Assembly (NCBI RefSeq): GCF_021491355.1
Contig: NZ_JAKENF010000001.1
Coordinates: 682,001 to 746,000 of the forward strand
Origin: Alitabrizicola rongguiensis
Lineage (GTDB): Bacteria; Pseudomonadota; Alphaproteobacteria; Rhodobacterales; Rhodobacteraceae
Reading direction: 5' to 3'
DNA length: 64,000 bases
The stretch's first letter is position 1. The number at the start of each line of letters is the position of its first letter. Under the pieces are notes generated by a model. That model was not told where the DNA came from. It searched no databases and saw only the letters and a program-made list of their open reading frames with translations. Shown here piece by piece: positions 1-9,500 of this stretch. A program made the position numbers and the translations under genes.

Positions 1-821
1 CCGAACTGGAAAAGCATCTGGGCGTGCGGCTGTTCAACCGCACGACGCGCTCGCTGCAGCCTACCGAGAACGGGCGCATCTTCTACGAGGGCGCGCGCAA
101 GGTGCTAGAGGCCATCGACGAGGCCGAAGCGGCCGTGATCGACGTCACACAGAACCCGCGCGGCTCGATTTTCGTGGCCGCACCACTTGGCATCGGGCGG
201 CGGTTCATCGCGCCGCATGTCCCGGTCTTCAAGGATGCCTATCCGCTGATCGACGTGCGCCTTCGGCTGTCGGACCGCAACGTGGACCTTACGGCCGAGG
301 GGCTGGATGTGGCCTTTCATCTGGGGATGCTCGAGGATTCGACGCTGAAGATCCGCCTGATCGCGGACTGTCCGCGAGTCCTCTGCGCCGCACCCGCCTA
401 TGTCGAGCGGCGTGGAATGCCCGCCGATGGCGCGGCGCTCGTCGCGGACCGGCACGACTGCCTTAACCTGCGGTTTCCCGGCGCGAAAGAATTCCAGTGG
501 ACTTTGCAGACGCCCGACGGCCCGCGTCGCTATGAGATCGGCGGACCTTTCGAGTCTGACGACGGCGACGTTCTGACAGGCTGGGCGCTGGACGGACGGG
601 GAATCGTGCTGAAACCGATCTTCGAGATCGCCGATCACCTGCGGGCAGGGCGCCTGATTCCGGTCGCTACGGGAACGCCGCCCCTGCCGACCCAGCTCTC
701 GGTCCTGACCCAGCACCGACGCCTTCGTGACCCGAAGATCCGGCTGTTCAACGACTTCATGGTGGCCCGGATCAAGGCCGACCTCGCGGCGCAGGTCGAG
801 GGGCTGAAGGTCGGCCCCTAG
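1..821 (+). CDS. LysR-family transcriptional regulator, 5' truncated by window edge
   Basis: The frame is open from the first bases, so the start and most of the winged helix-turn-helix lie outside the window. What remains begins with the end of the DNA-binding domain (LGVRLFNRTTRSLQPTENG, the recognition-helix/wing region typical of LysR proteins). It continues into a substrate-binding domain with the usual GxLxVAAPLGIGRRFIAP-like opening and a C-terminal hydrophobic stretch near LTGWALDGRGIVLKP. The stop codon TAG shares a CTAG with the stop of the convergent NYN gene. The sequence resembles the CrgA/DsdC-like branch that responds to small organic effectors, but the effector cannot be read. 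It could control a gene left of the window; a role for the purine genes to the right is possible but unsupported. Confidence 0.88.
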   Translation, partial: ELEKHLGVRLFNRTTRSLQPTENGRIFYEGARKVLEAIDEAEAAVIDVTQNPRGSIFVAAPLGIGRRFIAPHVPVFKDAYPLIDVRLRLSDRNVDLTAEGLDVAFHLGMLEDSTLKIRLIADCPRVLCAAPAYVERRGMPADGAALVADRHDCLNLRFPGAKEFQWTLQTPDGPRRYEIGGPFESDDGDVLTGWALDGRGIVLKPIFEIADHLRAGRLIPVATGTPPLPTQLSVLTQHRRLRDPKIRLFNDFMVARIKADLAAQVEGLKVGP

Positions 822-1387
822 GCCGCGCGATCCAGATCAAGCCACAGCGCCCCTTCGCGATATCCGCCACGCACGATGCGACCGGGATCTGCGATTTCCG
901 GATGCTGTTCCGCCCAGTCACGATAGCGGTCATTCGAGACGATCCGCGCCCCAAGATCGCGCGCGGCGGCCAGAACCACCATGTCGGCGACAGTCCCCTT
1001 GGAGACGACCATGACCCGGTCCTCGGGCAGGTCGAGAAGCCGGCTGAACGGTTCATGATGCATGTACCGGCCCGTAAGGAGATAACCGGCATTTGCGTCG
1101 AAGACGACGCCGGGACTGAAACCCAGGGCCTTCAGACGCAGAAGAACCTCCTGCACGGTTTCAAGGCGAGGCGCATTGTCCTTCCAATACATCACGTTGG
1201 ACCCGTCCACGACGATCCAGACCGGATCAGGCGGCGCCACATTGGGCCAGGCGGCCCAAAGGACCAGGATCGCTGCGCCGATCGCGCAGGGCCCAGCGAG
1301 GATCAACAGGGCGGACAGATCAGGAAGGGTCAGGGCAATCCCGACACCGGCAAGAGAGAGAAGCAGAAGGACAACAGGCACAACCAT
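818..1387 (-). CDS. membrane-anchored NYN/Zc3h12a-like ribonuclease domain protein
   Basis: A 189-residue protein. Residues about 1-48 form two hydrophobic helices. They are followed by a PIN/NYN-type nuclease fold: VVDGSNVMYW near residue 58, then VVFDANA, VSKGTVADMVV and VSNDRYRDW. These four blocks carry the spaced acidic residues that bind metal in Zc3h12a/NYN RNases. The most likely job is RNA cleavage at the inner face of the membrane; no substrate can be named. It lies downstream of uraH on the same strand (43 bp gap) and converges on the LysR gene with a 4-bp overlap of stop codons. Domain assignment comes from motif recognition only. The transmembrane anchor fused to the nuclease is the notable point. 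Confidence 0.7.
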   Translation of the reverse strand: MVVPVVLLLLSLAGVGIALTLPDLSALLILAGPCAIGAAILVLWAAWPNVAPPDPVWIVVDGSNVMYWKDNAPRLETVQEVLLRLKALGFSPGVVFDANAGYLLTGRYMHHEPFSRLLDLPEDRVMVVSKGTVADMVVLAAARDLGARIVSNDRYRDWAEQHPEIADPGRIVRGGYREGALWLDLDRAA

Positions 1388-1429
1388 GCCGGGAATCTAC
1401 CCGACAGTCAGCACAGAGCCAAGACCGGC

Positions 1430-1789
1430 TCAGCTGCCGCGATAGGTCGAATAGCCGAAGGGCGACAGCAGAAGCGGCACATGGTAGTGCGCGCCGGCAT
1501 CCGGGATGCCGAAACGGATCGGGATCTCGTCGAGGAACAGCACACCCTCGCCCACCTGGCCGCTTGTCCGCAGGTAGTCGCCGGCGGAGAAGACCAGTTC
1601 GTAGCTACCCTCGGCCATCTTGTCGCCCACCAGCAGGGGGCTGTCGGTCCGGCCGTCATGGTTGGTGACCGCCTCGGCGATCTTGCGATGGCTTTGACCG
1701 GAGATCCGGTAAAGCGTGATGCGGATGCCCTCGGCCGGTTTCCCTCGCGCCGTGTCCAGAACATGCGTCGACAACCGACCGCCTGCCAT
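1430..1789 (-). CDS. uraH: 5-hydroxyisourate hydrolase (transthyretin-like)
   Basis: A 119-residue protein of normal family length. It has the N-terminal block [16 protein letters not shown] containing the active-site His, the central Arg of the family (RITLYRI), and the diagnostic C-terminal YRGS tetrapeptide that separates hydroxyisourate hydrolases from vertebrate transthyretin. It hydrolyses 5-hydroxyisourate, the urate oxidase product, to OHCU in the cytoplasm. The next enzyme, OHCU decarboxylase, is encoded divergently as part of the PuuE fusion, so the two genes supply consecutive steps. Start chosen at the ATG giving [13 protein letters not shown] strong inverted repeat lies 20 bp upstream. 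No urate oxidase or xanthine dehydrogenase is in the window. Confidence 0.93.
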   Translation of the reverse strand: MAGGRLSTHVLDTARGKPAEGIRITLYRISGQSHRKIAEAVTNHDGRTDSPLLVGDKMAEGSYELVFSAGDYLRTSGQVGEGVLFLDEIPIRFGIPDAGAHYHVPLLLSPFGYSTYRGS

Positions 1790-1808
1790 TCAACCCTCCA
1801 TGCTTTAC

Positions 1809-1840
1809 CGCCATCCTGCCCCCTATTCGGGCGGATGGCG
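1809..1840. promoter_or_regulatory. inverted repeat in the uraH / puuE-uraD divergent gap
   Basis: Arms CGCCATCC and GGATGGCG pair perfectly, followed inward (after a single bulged T) by GCCC/GGGC around a 7-base loop. The dyad sits 19 bp before the uraH start codon and about 100 bp before the divergent puuE-uraD fusion. It could be an operator for a regulator acting on both transcription units, or a hairpin in the uraH leader. No T-tract follows, so it is unlikely to be a terminator. Confidence 0.4.
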
Positions 1841-1937
1841 ATGCCTCAGGTGCAAGGAAGATGTTTCCGTGAGAATTTGATAAACCCCGCCGTGTCTTGG
1901 GCCTAGAACCAAGGCAGCAAGAGAAGGCGCCCTACCG

Positions 1938-3359
1938 ATGACAACGCCCCCCCGTTATCCCCGCGACTTCACCGGTTACGGTGGCAATCCTCCAGATGCG
2001 GCCTGGCCCGGCGGCGCGAAGGTCGCGATTAGTCTGGTCCTGAACTACGAAGAGGGGGGCGAGAACTCGATCCTTCATGGTGATGCCTCCTCCGAGGCCT
2101 TTCTGTCCGATATCGCCGGGGCCGCGCCCTGGCCCGGAATGCGCCACTGGAACATGGAGTCGATATACGACTACGGCGCGCGGGCCGGGTTCTGGCGGCT
2201 GCACGACCTGTTCACCTCGCGCGACCTGCCGGTGACGATCTACGGTGTCGCAACCGCCCTGGCACGCGCCCCATCGCAGGTGGCCGCCATGAAGGCCGCG
2301 GGGTGGGAGATCGCCAGCCACGGGCTGAAATGGGTCGATCACCGCGACATGCCCGAGGAGGAGGAGCGCCGCCAGATCGCTGAGGCGATCCGTCTGCATA
2401 CCGAGGTCACGGGCAGCCGCCCGACCGGGTGGTATACCGGGCGCTGCTCGGTCAACACGGTGCGGCTGACGGCGGAGCAGGGCTTCGACTGGATTTCGGA
2501 CACCTATGACGACGACCTGCCCTACTGGATCGAGGCGGGAGACGGTGATCAGCTGGTGATCCCCTATACGCTGGAAGCCAACGACATGCGCTTTGCCACG
2601 GCGCCCGGCTACATCACCGGCGAGCAGTTCTTCCAGTATCTGAAGGACAGCTTCGACACGCTCTATGCCGAAGGGCTGGCTGGCAGCCCGAAGATGTTCT
2701 CGATCGGCCTGCACTGCCGCCTGATCGGACGGCCGGGCAAGATCGCCGGCCTGATCCGGTTCCTCGACTATGCCCAGGGCAAGGAGGGGGTCTGGTTCGC
2801 CCGCCGTCTGGACATCGCGCGCCACTGGGCCGAGACCCATCCGGCGCGCCGGTTCGAGCGGCCGAGCCGGATGGACAGGGCCACGTTCGTCGCGCGCTTC
2901 GGCGGGGTCTTCGAGCATTCGCCCTGGATCGCCGAGCGGGCCTGGGCGCTGGAACTGGGTCCGGCACATGACACCGCTGTCGGCCTGCACAATGCGCTGG
3001 CGCGGATGTTCCGCTCGGCCAGCGAGGCGGAGCGGCTTGGCGTGCTCACCGCACATCCGGACTTGGCAGGCAAACTGGCGCAGGCCAAACGGCTGACGGC
3101 GGAAAGCACCTCGGAACAGGCGAGCGCGGGGTTGGACGCGCTGACCGACGAGGAACGCGCGACCTTCCAGAAGCTGAACGCCGACTATGTGGCGAAGTTC
3201 GGCTTTCCGTTCATCATCGCTGTGCGCGACAACTCAAAGGCCTCGATCCTCGCGGCCTTCAAGACGCGCATCGCCAATGACCGCACCACCGAATTCGCCA
3301 CCGCCTGCGCCCAGGTCGAACGCATCGCCGAACTGCGCCTGAAGGATCTTCTGCCATGA
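1938..3359 (+). CDS. puuE: PuuE-type allantoinase fused to OHCU decarboxylase
   Basis: A 473-residue bifunctional protein. Residues about 1-305 are a metal-independent PuuE allantoinase of the polysaccharide-deacetylase fold (YPRDFTGYGGNPPDA at the N-terminus, ASHGLKWVDHRDM, SIGLHCRLIGRPGK). Residues about 310-473 are an OHCU decarboxylase (UraD) domain with AHPDLAGK carrying the catalytic His and the C-terminal FPFIIAVRDNSK block. UraD makes S-allantoin from the UraH product and PuuE opens it to allantoate, so the fusion links two successive steps. The start is preceded by AGAAGG about 10 bases upstream. The stop overlaps the next gene by 4 bp (ATGA). Such fusions are known in alphaproteobacteria. 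Confidence 0.93.
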   Translation: MTTPPRYPRDFTGYGGNPPDAAWPGGAKVAISLVLNYEEGGENSILHGDASSEAFLSDIAGAAPWPGMRHWNMESIYDYGARAGFWRLHDLFTSRDLPVTIYGVATALARAPSQVAAMKAAGWEIASHGLKWVDHRDMPEEEERRQIAEAIRLHTEVTGSRPTGWYTGRCSVNTVRLTAEQGFDWISDTYDDDLPYWIEAGDGDQLVIPYTLEANDMRFATAPGYITGEQFFQYLKDSFDTLYAEGLAGSPKMFSIGLHCRLIGRPGKIAGLIRFLDYAQGKEGVWFARRLDIARHWAETHPARRFERPSRMDRATFVARFGGVFEHSPWIAERAWALELGPAHDTAVGLHNALARMFRSASEAERLGVLTAHPDLAGKLAQAKRLTAESTSEQASAGLDALTDEERATFQKLNADYVAKFGFPFIIAVRDNSKASILAAFKTRIANDRTTEFATACAQVERIAELRLKDLLP

Positions 3360-4192
3360 CCGCCTATTACGCTCCGCCCGGCGGCCTGCCGCCGCAATCC
3401 GCGACCCACACCGGCCGCGCGGTCTTTACCGAAGCCTATGCGGTGATCCCGAAAGGCGTCTTCTCGGACATCGTGACGAGCTACCTGCCCGGATGGACCG
3501 ACACCCGCCTGTGGATGATCGCCCGGCCGATGTCGGGTTTCTCGGAAACCTTCAGCCAGTATGTCATGGAGGTGGAGCCCGGCGGCGGATCGGACCGGCC
3601 TGAGAATGACCCGTCGGCGCAATCGGTGATCTTCGTCACCTCAGGCAGATTGACCCTCACGATTGGCGACGAAGACCATCACCTTATGGACGGTGGCTAC
3701 GCCTATATTCCCGCCGGAACGTCGTGGCGGCTCTGGGCCGACGGCACGGAGCCTGCCCGCTTCCATTGGGTGCGCAAGATCTGGGAGCCCGCCGAGGGGA
3801 TCGAGAAGCCCACCCCATTCGTGACGAACGAACGGCAGATCGCTCCGATTGCCATGCCCGATACGGACGGACGTTGGGCGACGACCCGCTTCGTCGACCC
3901 CGCCGATCTGCGCCATGACATGCATGTCAACATCGTCACCTTCCTGCCCGGTGGCGTCATCCCCTTCGAGGAAACTCATGTGATGGAGCACGGGCTTTAC
4001 GTGCTTGAAGGCAAAGCCGTCTACCGGCTGAACCGCGACTGGGTCGAGGTCGAGGCGGGCGATTTCATGTGGCTGCGCGCCTATTGCCCGCAGGCCTGCT
4101 ACGCCGCCGGGCCGGGACCGTTCCGCTACCTGCTTTACAAGGACGTGAACCGCCATGCGCGGCTGCGCGGCCCTTGGTCGACGGGGCGCTGA
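3356..4192 (+). CDS. allE: (S)-ureidoglycine aminohydrolase, bicupin
   Basis: A 278-residue protein with two cupin domains. The first, about residues 60-125, has the SVIFVTSGRLTLTIGDE strand pair. The second, about 185-265, has FEETHVMEHGLYVLEG, the Glu/His/His metal-binding set of the YlbA/AllE family. It hydrolyses ureidoglycine, the unstable product of allantoate amidohydrolase, to ureidoglycolate and ammonia using Mn(II). Translation is coupled to the preceding PuuE-UraD gene by an ATGA overlap, which fits the pathway order. The allantoate amidohydrolase that should act between them (AllC) is not in the window. Confidence 0.92.
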   Translation: MTAYYAPPGGLPPQSATHTGRAVFTEAYAVIPKGVFSDIVTSYLPGWTDTRLWMIARPMSGFSETFSQYVMEVEPGGGSDRPENDPSAQSVIFVTSGRLTLTIGDEDHHLMDGGYAYIPAGTSWRLWADGTEPARFHWVRKIWEPAEGIEKPTPFVTNERQIAPIAMPDTDGRWATTRFVDPADLRHDMHVNIVTFLPGGVIPFEETHVMEHGLYVLEGKAVYRLNRDWVEVEAGDFMWLRAYCPQACYAAGPGPFRYLLYKDVNRHARLRGPWSTGR

Positions 4193-4199
4193 CGGAGAG

Positions 4200-4290
4200 G
4201 TTGGAGGGGGGCTTTGCGCCCCTCCCCGACGCGGACTGGCGTCCACGCCTCCCCCCCGTAGGGTATTTGAGCAAAGAAGAAACCCGATCG
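4200..4290. repeat. GC hairpin plus short AT-rich tail between allE and allA, REP-like
   Basis: The 135-bp gap between allE and allA contains a hairpin (GGAGGGG and CCCCTCC arms near 4203-4225). It is followed by a C-rich run and then an AT-rich segment, GGGTATTTGAGCAAAGAAG, ending near 4281. The combination of a GC stem and an AT-rich tail resembles dispersed intergenic elements seen in Rhodobacter-group genomes. Only one copy is visible here, so repeat status is inference. It could instead attenuate or stabilise the transcript between allE and allA. Confidence 0.3.
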
Positions 4291-4327
4291 TCGTTGCGGA
4301 TCGAAGGCCTTCCCCAGGAGAGAACCC

Positions 4328-4819
4328 ATGCAGACCATTGCGGCCGAACCGCTGACCGCCGCCGCCTTTGCCGACTTCGGTGACGTGCTGTCGGCAGATG
4401 GTTCGCCGGACCGGATGATCAACGAGGGGCTTTGCGCGAGGCACCATGACCGCGCCCGGCTTGATTTTGGTCGCGGACGGGCCGGGCTATCGATCTTCGA
4501 TGCGGTGCCCCGGGCGATGCCCTACGAGTTCGATCTGGTCGAACGCCACCCCGAAGGCAGCCAAGCCTTCATCCCGATGACCTCTGCCCCTTTCCTGGTG
4601 ATCGTCGCCCCGGACGAGGGCGGCCAGCCGGGCCGACCGCGCGCCTTCCTCACCGACGGGGCGCAGGCGATCAACCTGCATCGCGGCACATGGCACGGCG
4701 TGCTGACGCCGCTTTCGGCGCCCGGGCTTTTCGCTGTGGTGGACCGCATCGGCGAGGGGGCCAACCTCGAGGAACACCGCTATGCCGAGCGGTTTCGCGT
4801 GATCGCACCAGCAGGCTGA
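4328..4819 (+). CDS. allA: ureidoglycolate lyase
   Basis: A 163-residue protein matching AllA in length. The diagnostic blocks are the N-terminal ADFGDVLS, then EFDLVERHPEGSQAFIPM (the surface Glu-Arg-His segment) and the C-terminal NLHRGTWHGVLTPL containing the conserved metal-site and active-site region. It cleaves ureidoglycolate to glyoxylate and urea in the cytoplasm, completing the allantoin route encoded here and feeding glyoxylate to central metabolism. It is the last gene of the puuE-uraD, allE, allA unit and converges on gap. Ribosome binding site CAGGAGAGAACCC lies just upstream of the ATG. Confidence 0.93.
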   Translation: MQTIAAEPLTAAAFADFGDVLSADGSPDRMINEGLCARHHDRARLDFGRGRAGLSIFDAVPRAMPYEFDLVERHPEGSQAFIPMTSAPFLVIVAPDEGGQPGRPRAFLTDGAQAINLHRGTWHGVLTPLSAPGLFAVVDRIGEGANLEEHRYAERFRVIAPAG

Positions 4820-4825
4820 TCCGCC

Positions 4826-5794
4826 TCAGACCATCAGCCGGGCGACGTCTAGCATCCGGTTCGAGAAGCCCCATTCGTTGTCATACCAACCGAAAACCCG
4901 GACCATTCCGCCCTTCGTGACGCGGGTTTCGGGCAGGGCCATGACGATGCTTTCCGGGCGCGCCCTGAGGTCGGTCGAGACGAGCGGACGTTCAGTCACG
5001 CCGATCACGCCCCCGGCGGCCGCCAGTACCGCGTTCACTTCCTCCGCAGTCGGCACCCGCTCGGTCATGACGGCGAGATCCACCGCAGAGACGCTGGCCG
5101 TCGGGACCCGCACCGCCGAGCCTTCGATCCGCCCGGCGATCTCGGGCAGGACCTGATCGAGCAGGCGCTGCGCCGAAGTCGTCGTCGGCACCATGGATAG
5201 CGCAGCGGCGCGGCTGCGAGCGAAATCGGCAGCTGGCGCATCCACCGTCGGCTGACTGCCAGTGTAGCAATGGATGGTCGTCATCGAGCCGGTTACCACA
5301 CCGAAGGCGCGATGCAGAACCTTTGCCAGCGGCGCGAGCGCGTTTGTGGTGCAGGAGGCGTTCGAGACGATGCGCTGGCCGCCCAGAGTGTCTTCATTCG
5401 CGCCCAGCACCACGGTCACTTCTGCGGCGCGCGACGGTCCGGAAATCAGAACGCGGCGCGCCCCGGCGGCGAGGCCCTGGCCGGCCACCTCGGCATTGTC
5501 CGCTCGCCCGGTGCATTCCATGACAAGATCGATGCCGGTGAGGTCAAGTTTCGTCAGATCGGGGGTGCGATGAAGCGCAATCGACTGACCATTTACCACA
5601 AGGGCGCCGTCACCAAGCTCAACCGTACCGCGGAACGGGCCGAACACGCTGTCAAACTCGAAGAGGTAGGCGCACATCGCTGCATCGGCGATGTCGTTGA
5701 TCCCGGCGATCTCAAGTCCAGATGCGGCCCCGCTCGCCCAGGCGCGCAGGACCGACCGGCCGATCCGGCCGAAGCCATTGATGAAAACGCGCAT
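4826..5794 (-). CDS. gap: glyceraldehyde-3-phosphate dehydrogenase, type I
   Basis: A 322-residue protein from the ATG at 5794, chosen because it gives MRVFINGFGRIGR directly and has GGGACGGAG seven bases upstream; the frame is open 18 codons further up. The Rossmann motif NGFGRIGR lies at residues 6-13, the catalytic SNASCTTN places Cys148, and His175 follows in TTIHCYTG. The C-terminus WYDNEWGFSNRMLD is standard. It oxidises glyceraldehyde-3-phosphate with NAD(P) in the cytoplasm. One family block is atypical: the usual MIPTSTGAAKA segment reads MVPTTTSAQRLL, which suggests a divergent GAPDH paralogue rather than the main glycolytic copy. It stands alone here, with no pgk or fba beside it. 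Confidence 0.92.
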   Translation of the reverse strand: MRVFINGFGRIGRSVLRAWASGAASGLEIAGINDIADAAMCAYLFEFDSVFGPFRGTVELGDGALVVNGQSIALHRTPDLTKLDLTGIDLVMECTGRADNAEVAGQGLAAGARRVLISGPSRAAEVTVVLGANEDTLGGQRIVSNASCTTNALAPLAKVLHRAFGVVTGSMTTIHCYTGSQPTVDAPAADFARSRAAALSMVPTTTSAQRLLDQVLPEIAGRIEGSAVRVPTASVSAVDLAVMTERVPTAEEVNAVLAAAGGVIGVTERPLVSTDLRARPESIVMALPETRVTKGGMVRVFGWYDNEWGFSNRMLDVARLMV

Positions 5795-5871
5795 GATCCG
5801 CTCCGTCCCTTTCGGTGAACTCAGATCATGACGCGCGGGCGGGTTCAATGCCCCGCCCGGACAGTGTCAGA

Positions 5872-6531
5872 TCAGGCCTTCGGGAAAAGCGCATCGGTCT
5901 GGGCGCGGACCTGCGCTGCCAGACCTGGATCGACGTTCATCTTCTGGGCCAGAAGCGCGAGATAGTCCTTCTCGGCCGGCGTGTCGGGATCGACGACGAG
6001 CATCGACGCCGTGTAGATCTGCGCCGCCTCCTCCGGCGAAGTCGCCATAGCCGCGATCCGGTCGATGTCGAGCGACTGAGAAAGCTCGTCCTGGATCAAC
6101 TGGGCCACTTCAGGGCCCAGACCGAGAGCCTGGATCTGCTGCTTGATCTTTTCCTGCTCGTCGAGCGTCACGTTGCCATCTGCCTTTGCCGCCGCGATCA
6201 TCGCGCGGACAAGGCGCGCGTTCAGCTCGTCCGTGACCTGGGGCGCGGCGGTATCGAGGCCAAGCGCACCGGTGATCGCATCCATCGGCGATTTGCCCGC
6301 CTGGTAATCTGCATAGGCACGCGAGGCGAGGCTGCCGATCAGCGCTGCACCACCGACACGGGCAACGCCCGCCAAACCGCCTTTGCCCCCCAGAAGCACG
6401 CCAAGAAGACCGCCGGCGAGCGCACCCTTGGTGCCCGTGGACTGAGCGCCCCAGCTCTGCTTCGCCTTGTTGAGAAGGTCACCCCCGCCGCCCGCAAGCA
6501 GTTGGTCCATCAACTTCGATACGTCTCTCAT
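5872..6531 (-). CDS. DUF533/YebE family protein with TerB-like domain
   Basis: A 219-residue protein starting MRDVSKLMDQLLAG. This ATG was chosen over upstream ones because GGGGGA lies eight bases ahead and the product then begins like other family members. A Gly/Ala-rich hydrophobic segment at about residues 30-60 (GALAGGLLGVLLGG) may insert in the membrane. The C-terminal half has the TerB-like acidic signature AAAKADGNVTLDEQEKI, a repeat-like helical domain found in tellurite-resistance and stress proteins. The biochemical function of the family is not established. It stands between gap and the oxoprolinase gene, all on the minus strand, but the gaps and separate ribosome binding sites do not argue strongly for one operon. 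Confidence 0.8.
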   Translation of the reverse strand: MRDVSKLMDQLLAGGGGDLLNKAKQSWGAQSTGTKGALAGGLLGVLLGGKGGLAGVARVGGAALIGSLASRAYADYQAGKSPMDAITGALGLDTAAPQVTDELNARLVRAMIAAAKADGNVTLDEQEKIKQQIQALGLGPEVAQLIQDELSQSLDIDRIAAMATSPEEAAQIYTASMLVVDPDTPAEKDYLALLAQKMNVDPGLAAQVRAQTDALFPKA

Positions 6532-6599
6532 TCTGAAATCCCCCATGCGGAAAGAAACTTGCGCCGATGAGGGAAAGGTATGGTCAGGATGATGACGTT

Positions 6600-9500
6600 T
6601 CAACGACCGGGCGGCGATCCCCAACCACCGCCGCCGGGTGTGAGCATCTCGAAGACCGAATTCGGCGGAAGTTCGCGCTCGTCATTGCCCTTCAGCCTTT
6701 CGACACGGCCATCGGGCCAGATTACCCGGTTCTCGCCGACTGCGCCGGGATCGCCCCCTGCCCCGCCGAAGGGAGGCACGATTCGCGACGAACAGAGCGT
6801 CGTCACCGTTACCGGCGCAAGGAACCTCAGACGGCGAATGACGCCGTTGCCGCCCCGCCATTCGCCCCCGCCCCCTGATCCCTTGCGGATTCCGAAAGTC
6901 TCAAGCCGCACCGGAAAGCGCTTTTCGAGGATCTCGGGATCGGTCATGCGGGTGTTGGTCATATGGCTTTGGACCGCGTCACAGCCGGCGAATCCCGGCC
7001 CGGCCCCAGTGCCACCGGCGATCGTCTCGTAGTTCTGGAATCGGTCGTTGCCCCAGACAAAGTTGTTCATCGTGCCCTGGCTTGCCGCCAGAATTCCGAG
7101 CGCGCCGTAAAGCGCGTTGCAGGCAGCCTGACTGACCTCGGTATTTCCGGCGATCACCGCTGCAGGGGCACGCGGGTTCAGCATCGAGCCCTCAGGCACG
7201 ATCAGGCGGATCGGCTTGAGGCAGCCTTCGTTGAGCGGGATCGGCTTCCCGACCAGAGTGCGGAAAACGTAAAGCACGACCGCACGGCATATGGCGAGCG
7301 GTGCGTTGTAATTTCCCGCGTGCTGCGCACTGGTGCCGGTGAAATCCACGACAGCCGAGCGGCTGGCCCGGTCGACCGTGACCTTCACTGCAATCTGAGT
7401 TCCGATGTCCATGGGATAGACAAAAGCCCCGTCAGACAGGCGGTCGATTGCAGCCCTTACGCTTTCCTCGGCATTGTCCTGCACATGGCGCATATAGGCC
7501 GCCACGGTTTCGGCCCCCTGTGCCTCGATCACCTTGTGGAGCTCTCGCCGTCCCGTTTCGTTTGCCGCGACCTGCGCCTTTAGGTCGGCGATGTTCTGGT
7601 CCACCGCGCGGCAGGGCCAGCGGCCGGAGGTGAGAAGCGCGCGCACCTGCGCCTCGCGGAACCGACCTTCCTCGACAAGTGGCGTCACATCGACCAGCAC
7701 GCCTTCTTCATCGATGGTCCGGCTGTCAGGCGGAGAGGAGCCCGGCGTGCGACCGCCGATATCAGCGTGATGGCCGCGCGAGCCGAGCCAGAAGGCAGGC
7801 TCGCTTCCTGCGAAAACCGGCGTAATGACCGTCACGTCGGGCAAATGGGTACCGCCGTTATAGGGGCTGTTCAGCATCCAGGCATCGCCCGGGCGGGCCG
7901 TTCCCCTGGTGCTGCGGATGACCGTTCGAACTGCATCGGACATGGAGCCCAGATGGACGGGAACATGCGGCGCGTTCGCAACCAGATCGCCTGCCGCATC
8001 GAAGACGGCACAGGAAAAATCCAGCCTCTCCTTGATGTTGACCGACCAGGCGGTGTTGGCGAGCGTCGCGCCCATCTGCTCGGCGACCGACATGAAGAGG
8101 TTGTTGAAAAGTTCCAGACGAATTGGATCGACCTGAGTTCCCACAGCCGGCGCGTGGCTGATTGCCTGATTCCGTTCCAGGATCAGGTTGCCCGTCGCAT
8201 CGCAGCGCGCCGACCAGCCAGGTTCGACCACCACGGTGCCGGTCGTCTCGCGCAGGATCGCGGGGCCGTCAATGCGGGCGTCCTGGCCCAGAAGCGCACG
8301 GTCATAGAGGGGAACGTCGCGCCAGCCTTCCGCCCAGACCTGCAAGTGATCGAGCGGCACGGGCGGGCCCTGCGCCGGAAGCGGAAACTGCGTAAGCTGT
8401 GCCGCGCCGCCCGCGGCCTCAGCCACCAGCATCTCGAACAGGATGGCGCGCTCGGGCGAGATGAAGCCGAACCGCGATCTGTGGACGGCTTCGAAGGCCA
8501 GCCGCATCGTTTCGGGTGTATCGAACGGCACCTCCAGCGCTTGGTGCGAGCCGTCATAACGCAGATGCGCCCGCGCCTCGACCCTGGCCGACGCCACCCC
8601 CTGCGCCGCGACCTCGGCGCGGGCCGCATCCGAAAGGCGGGAAATCTCGGCCTCGGCCGCCTCGAATGCGGTGAGCGGAGCGTCAAACTGCGCCTCACGC
8701 AGCGCGCGGATGTCTGCCAGCCCCATTCCGTAAGCAGACAGGACTCCGGCATAGGGGTGCAAGAACACCCGCGTCATCCCGAGCGCATCGGCGACGCGGC
8801 AGGCATGTTGCCCTCCCGCCCCGCCGAAGCACTGCAGGGTGTAGCGGGTCACATCATGGCCGCGCTGGACGCTGATCTTCTTGATTGCGTTCGCCATGTT
8901 CTCGACGGCGATGCGCAGGAAGCCCTCGGCGACCTGTTCAGGCGGCAGGAGTGGCCGTCCTGTGGCGACGGCAATTTCGCCTGCAAGCGCCACGAAGCGG
9001 GCCGTCACCGCCTTTGCGTCCAGCGGCTGGTTGCCATCCGGGCCGAACACCGCGGGAAAATGTGCAGGCGAAAGCCGCCCCAGCATGACGTTGCAATCCG
9101 TGATCGTCAGGGGTCCGCCACGACGGTAGCTTGCGGGACCCGGATTGGCACCTGCGCTTTCCGGGCCAACCTGAAACCGCCCGTCGCGGAAGGTGCAGAT
9201 GGAACTGCCCCCCGCGGCGACCGTATGAATGTCCATCATCGGCGCGCGCATTCGCACACCCGCGACCTCTGTCTCGAACGAACGTTCGTATTGGCCAGAA
9301 AAATGGCTGACATCTGTCGAGGTGCCGCCCATGTCGAAACCGATCACCCGGTCGAACCCCGCCGCCTGTGCCGTGCGCGCCATGCCGACGATTCCGCCTG
9401 CCGGCCCGGACAGGATCGCATCCTTCCCCTGAAAGCGATGAGCCTCGGTCAGGCCGCCATTCGATTGCATAAACAGAAGCCGGCTTCGTCCAAGCGCACT

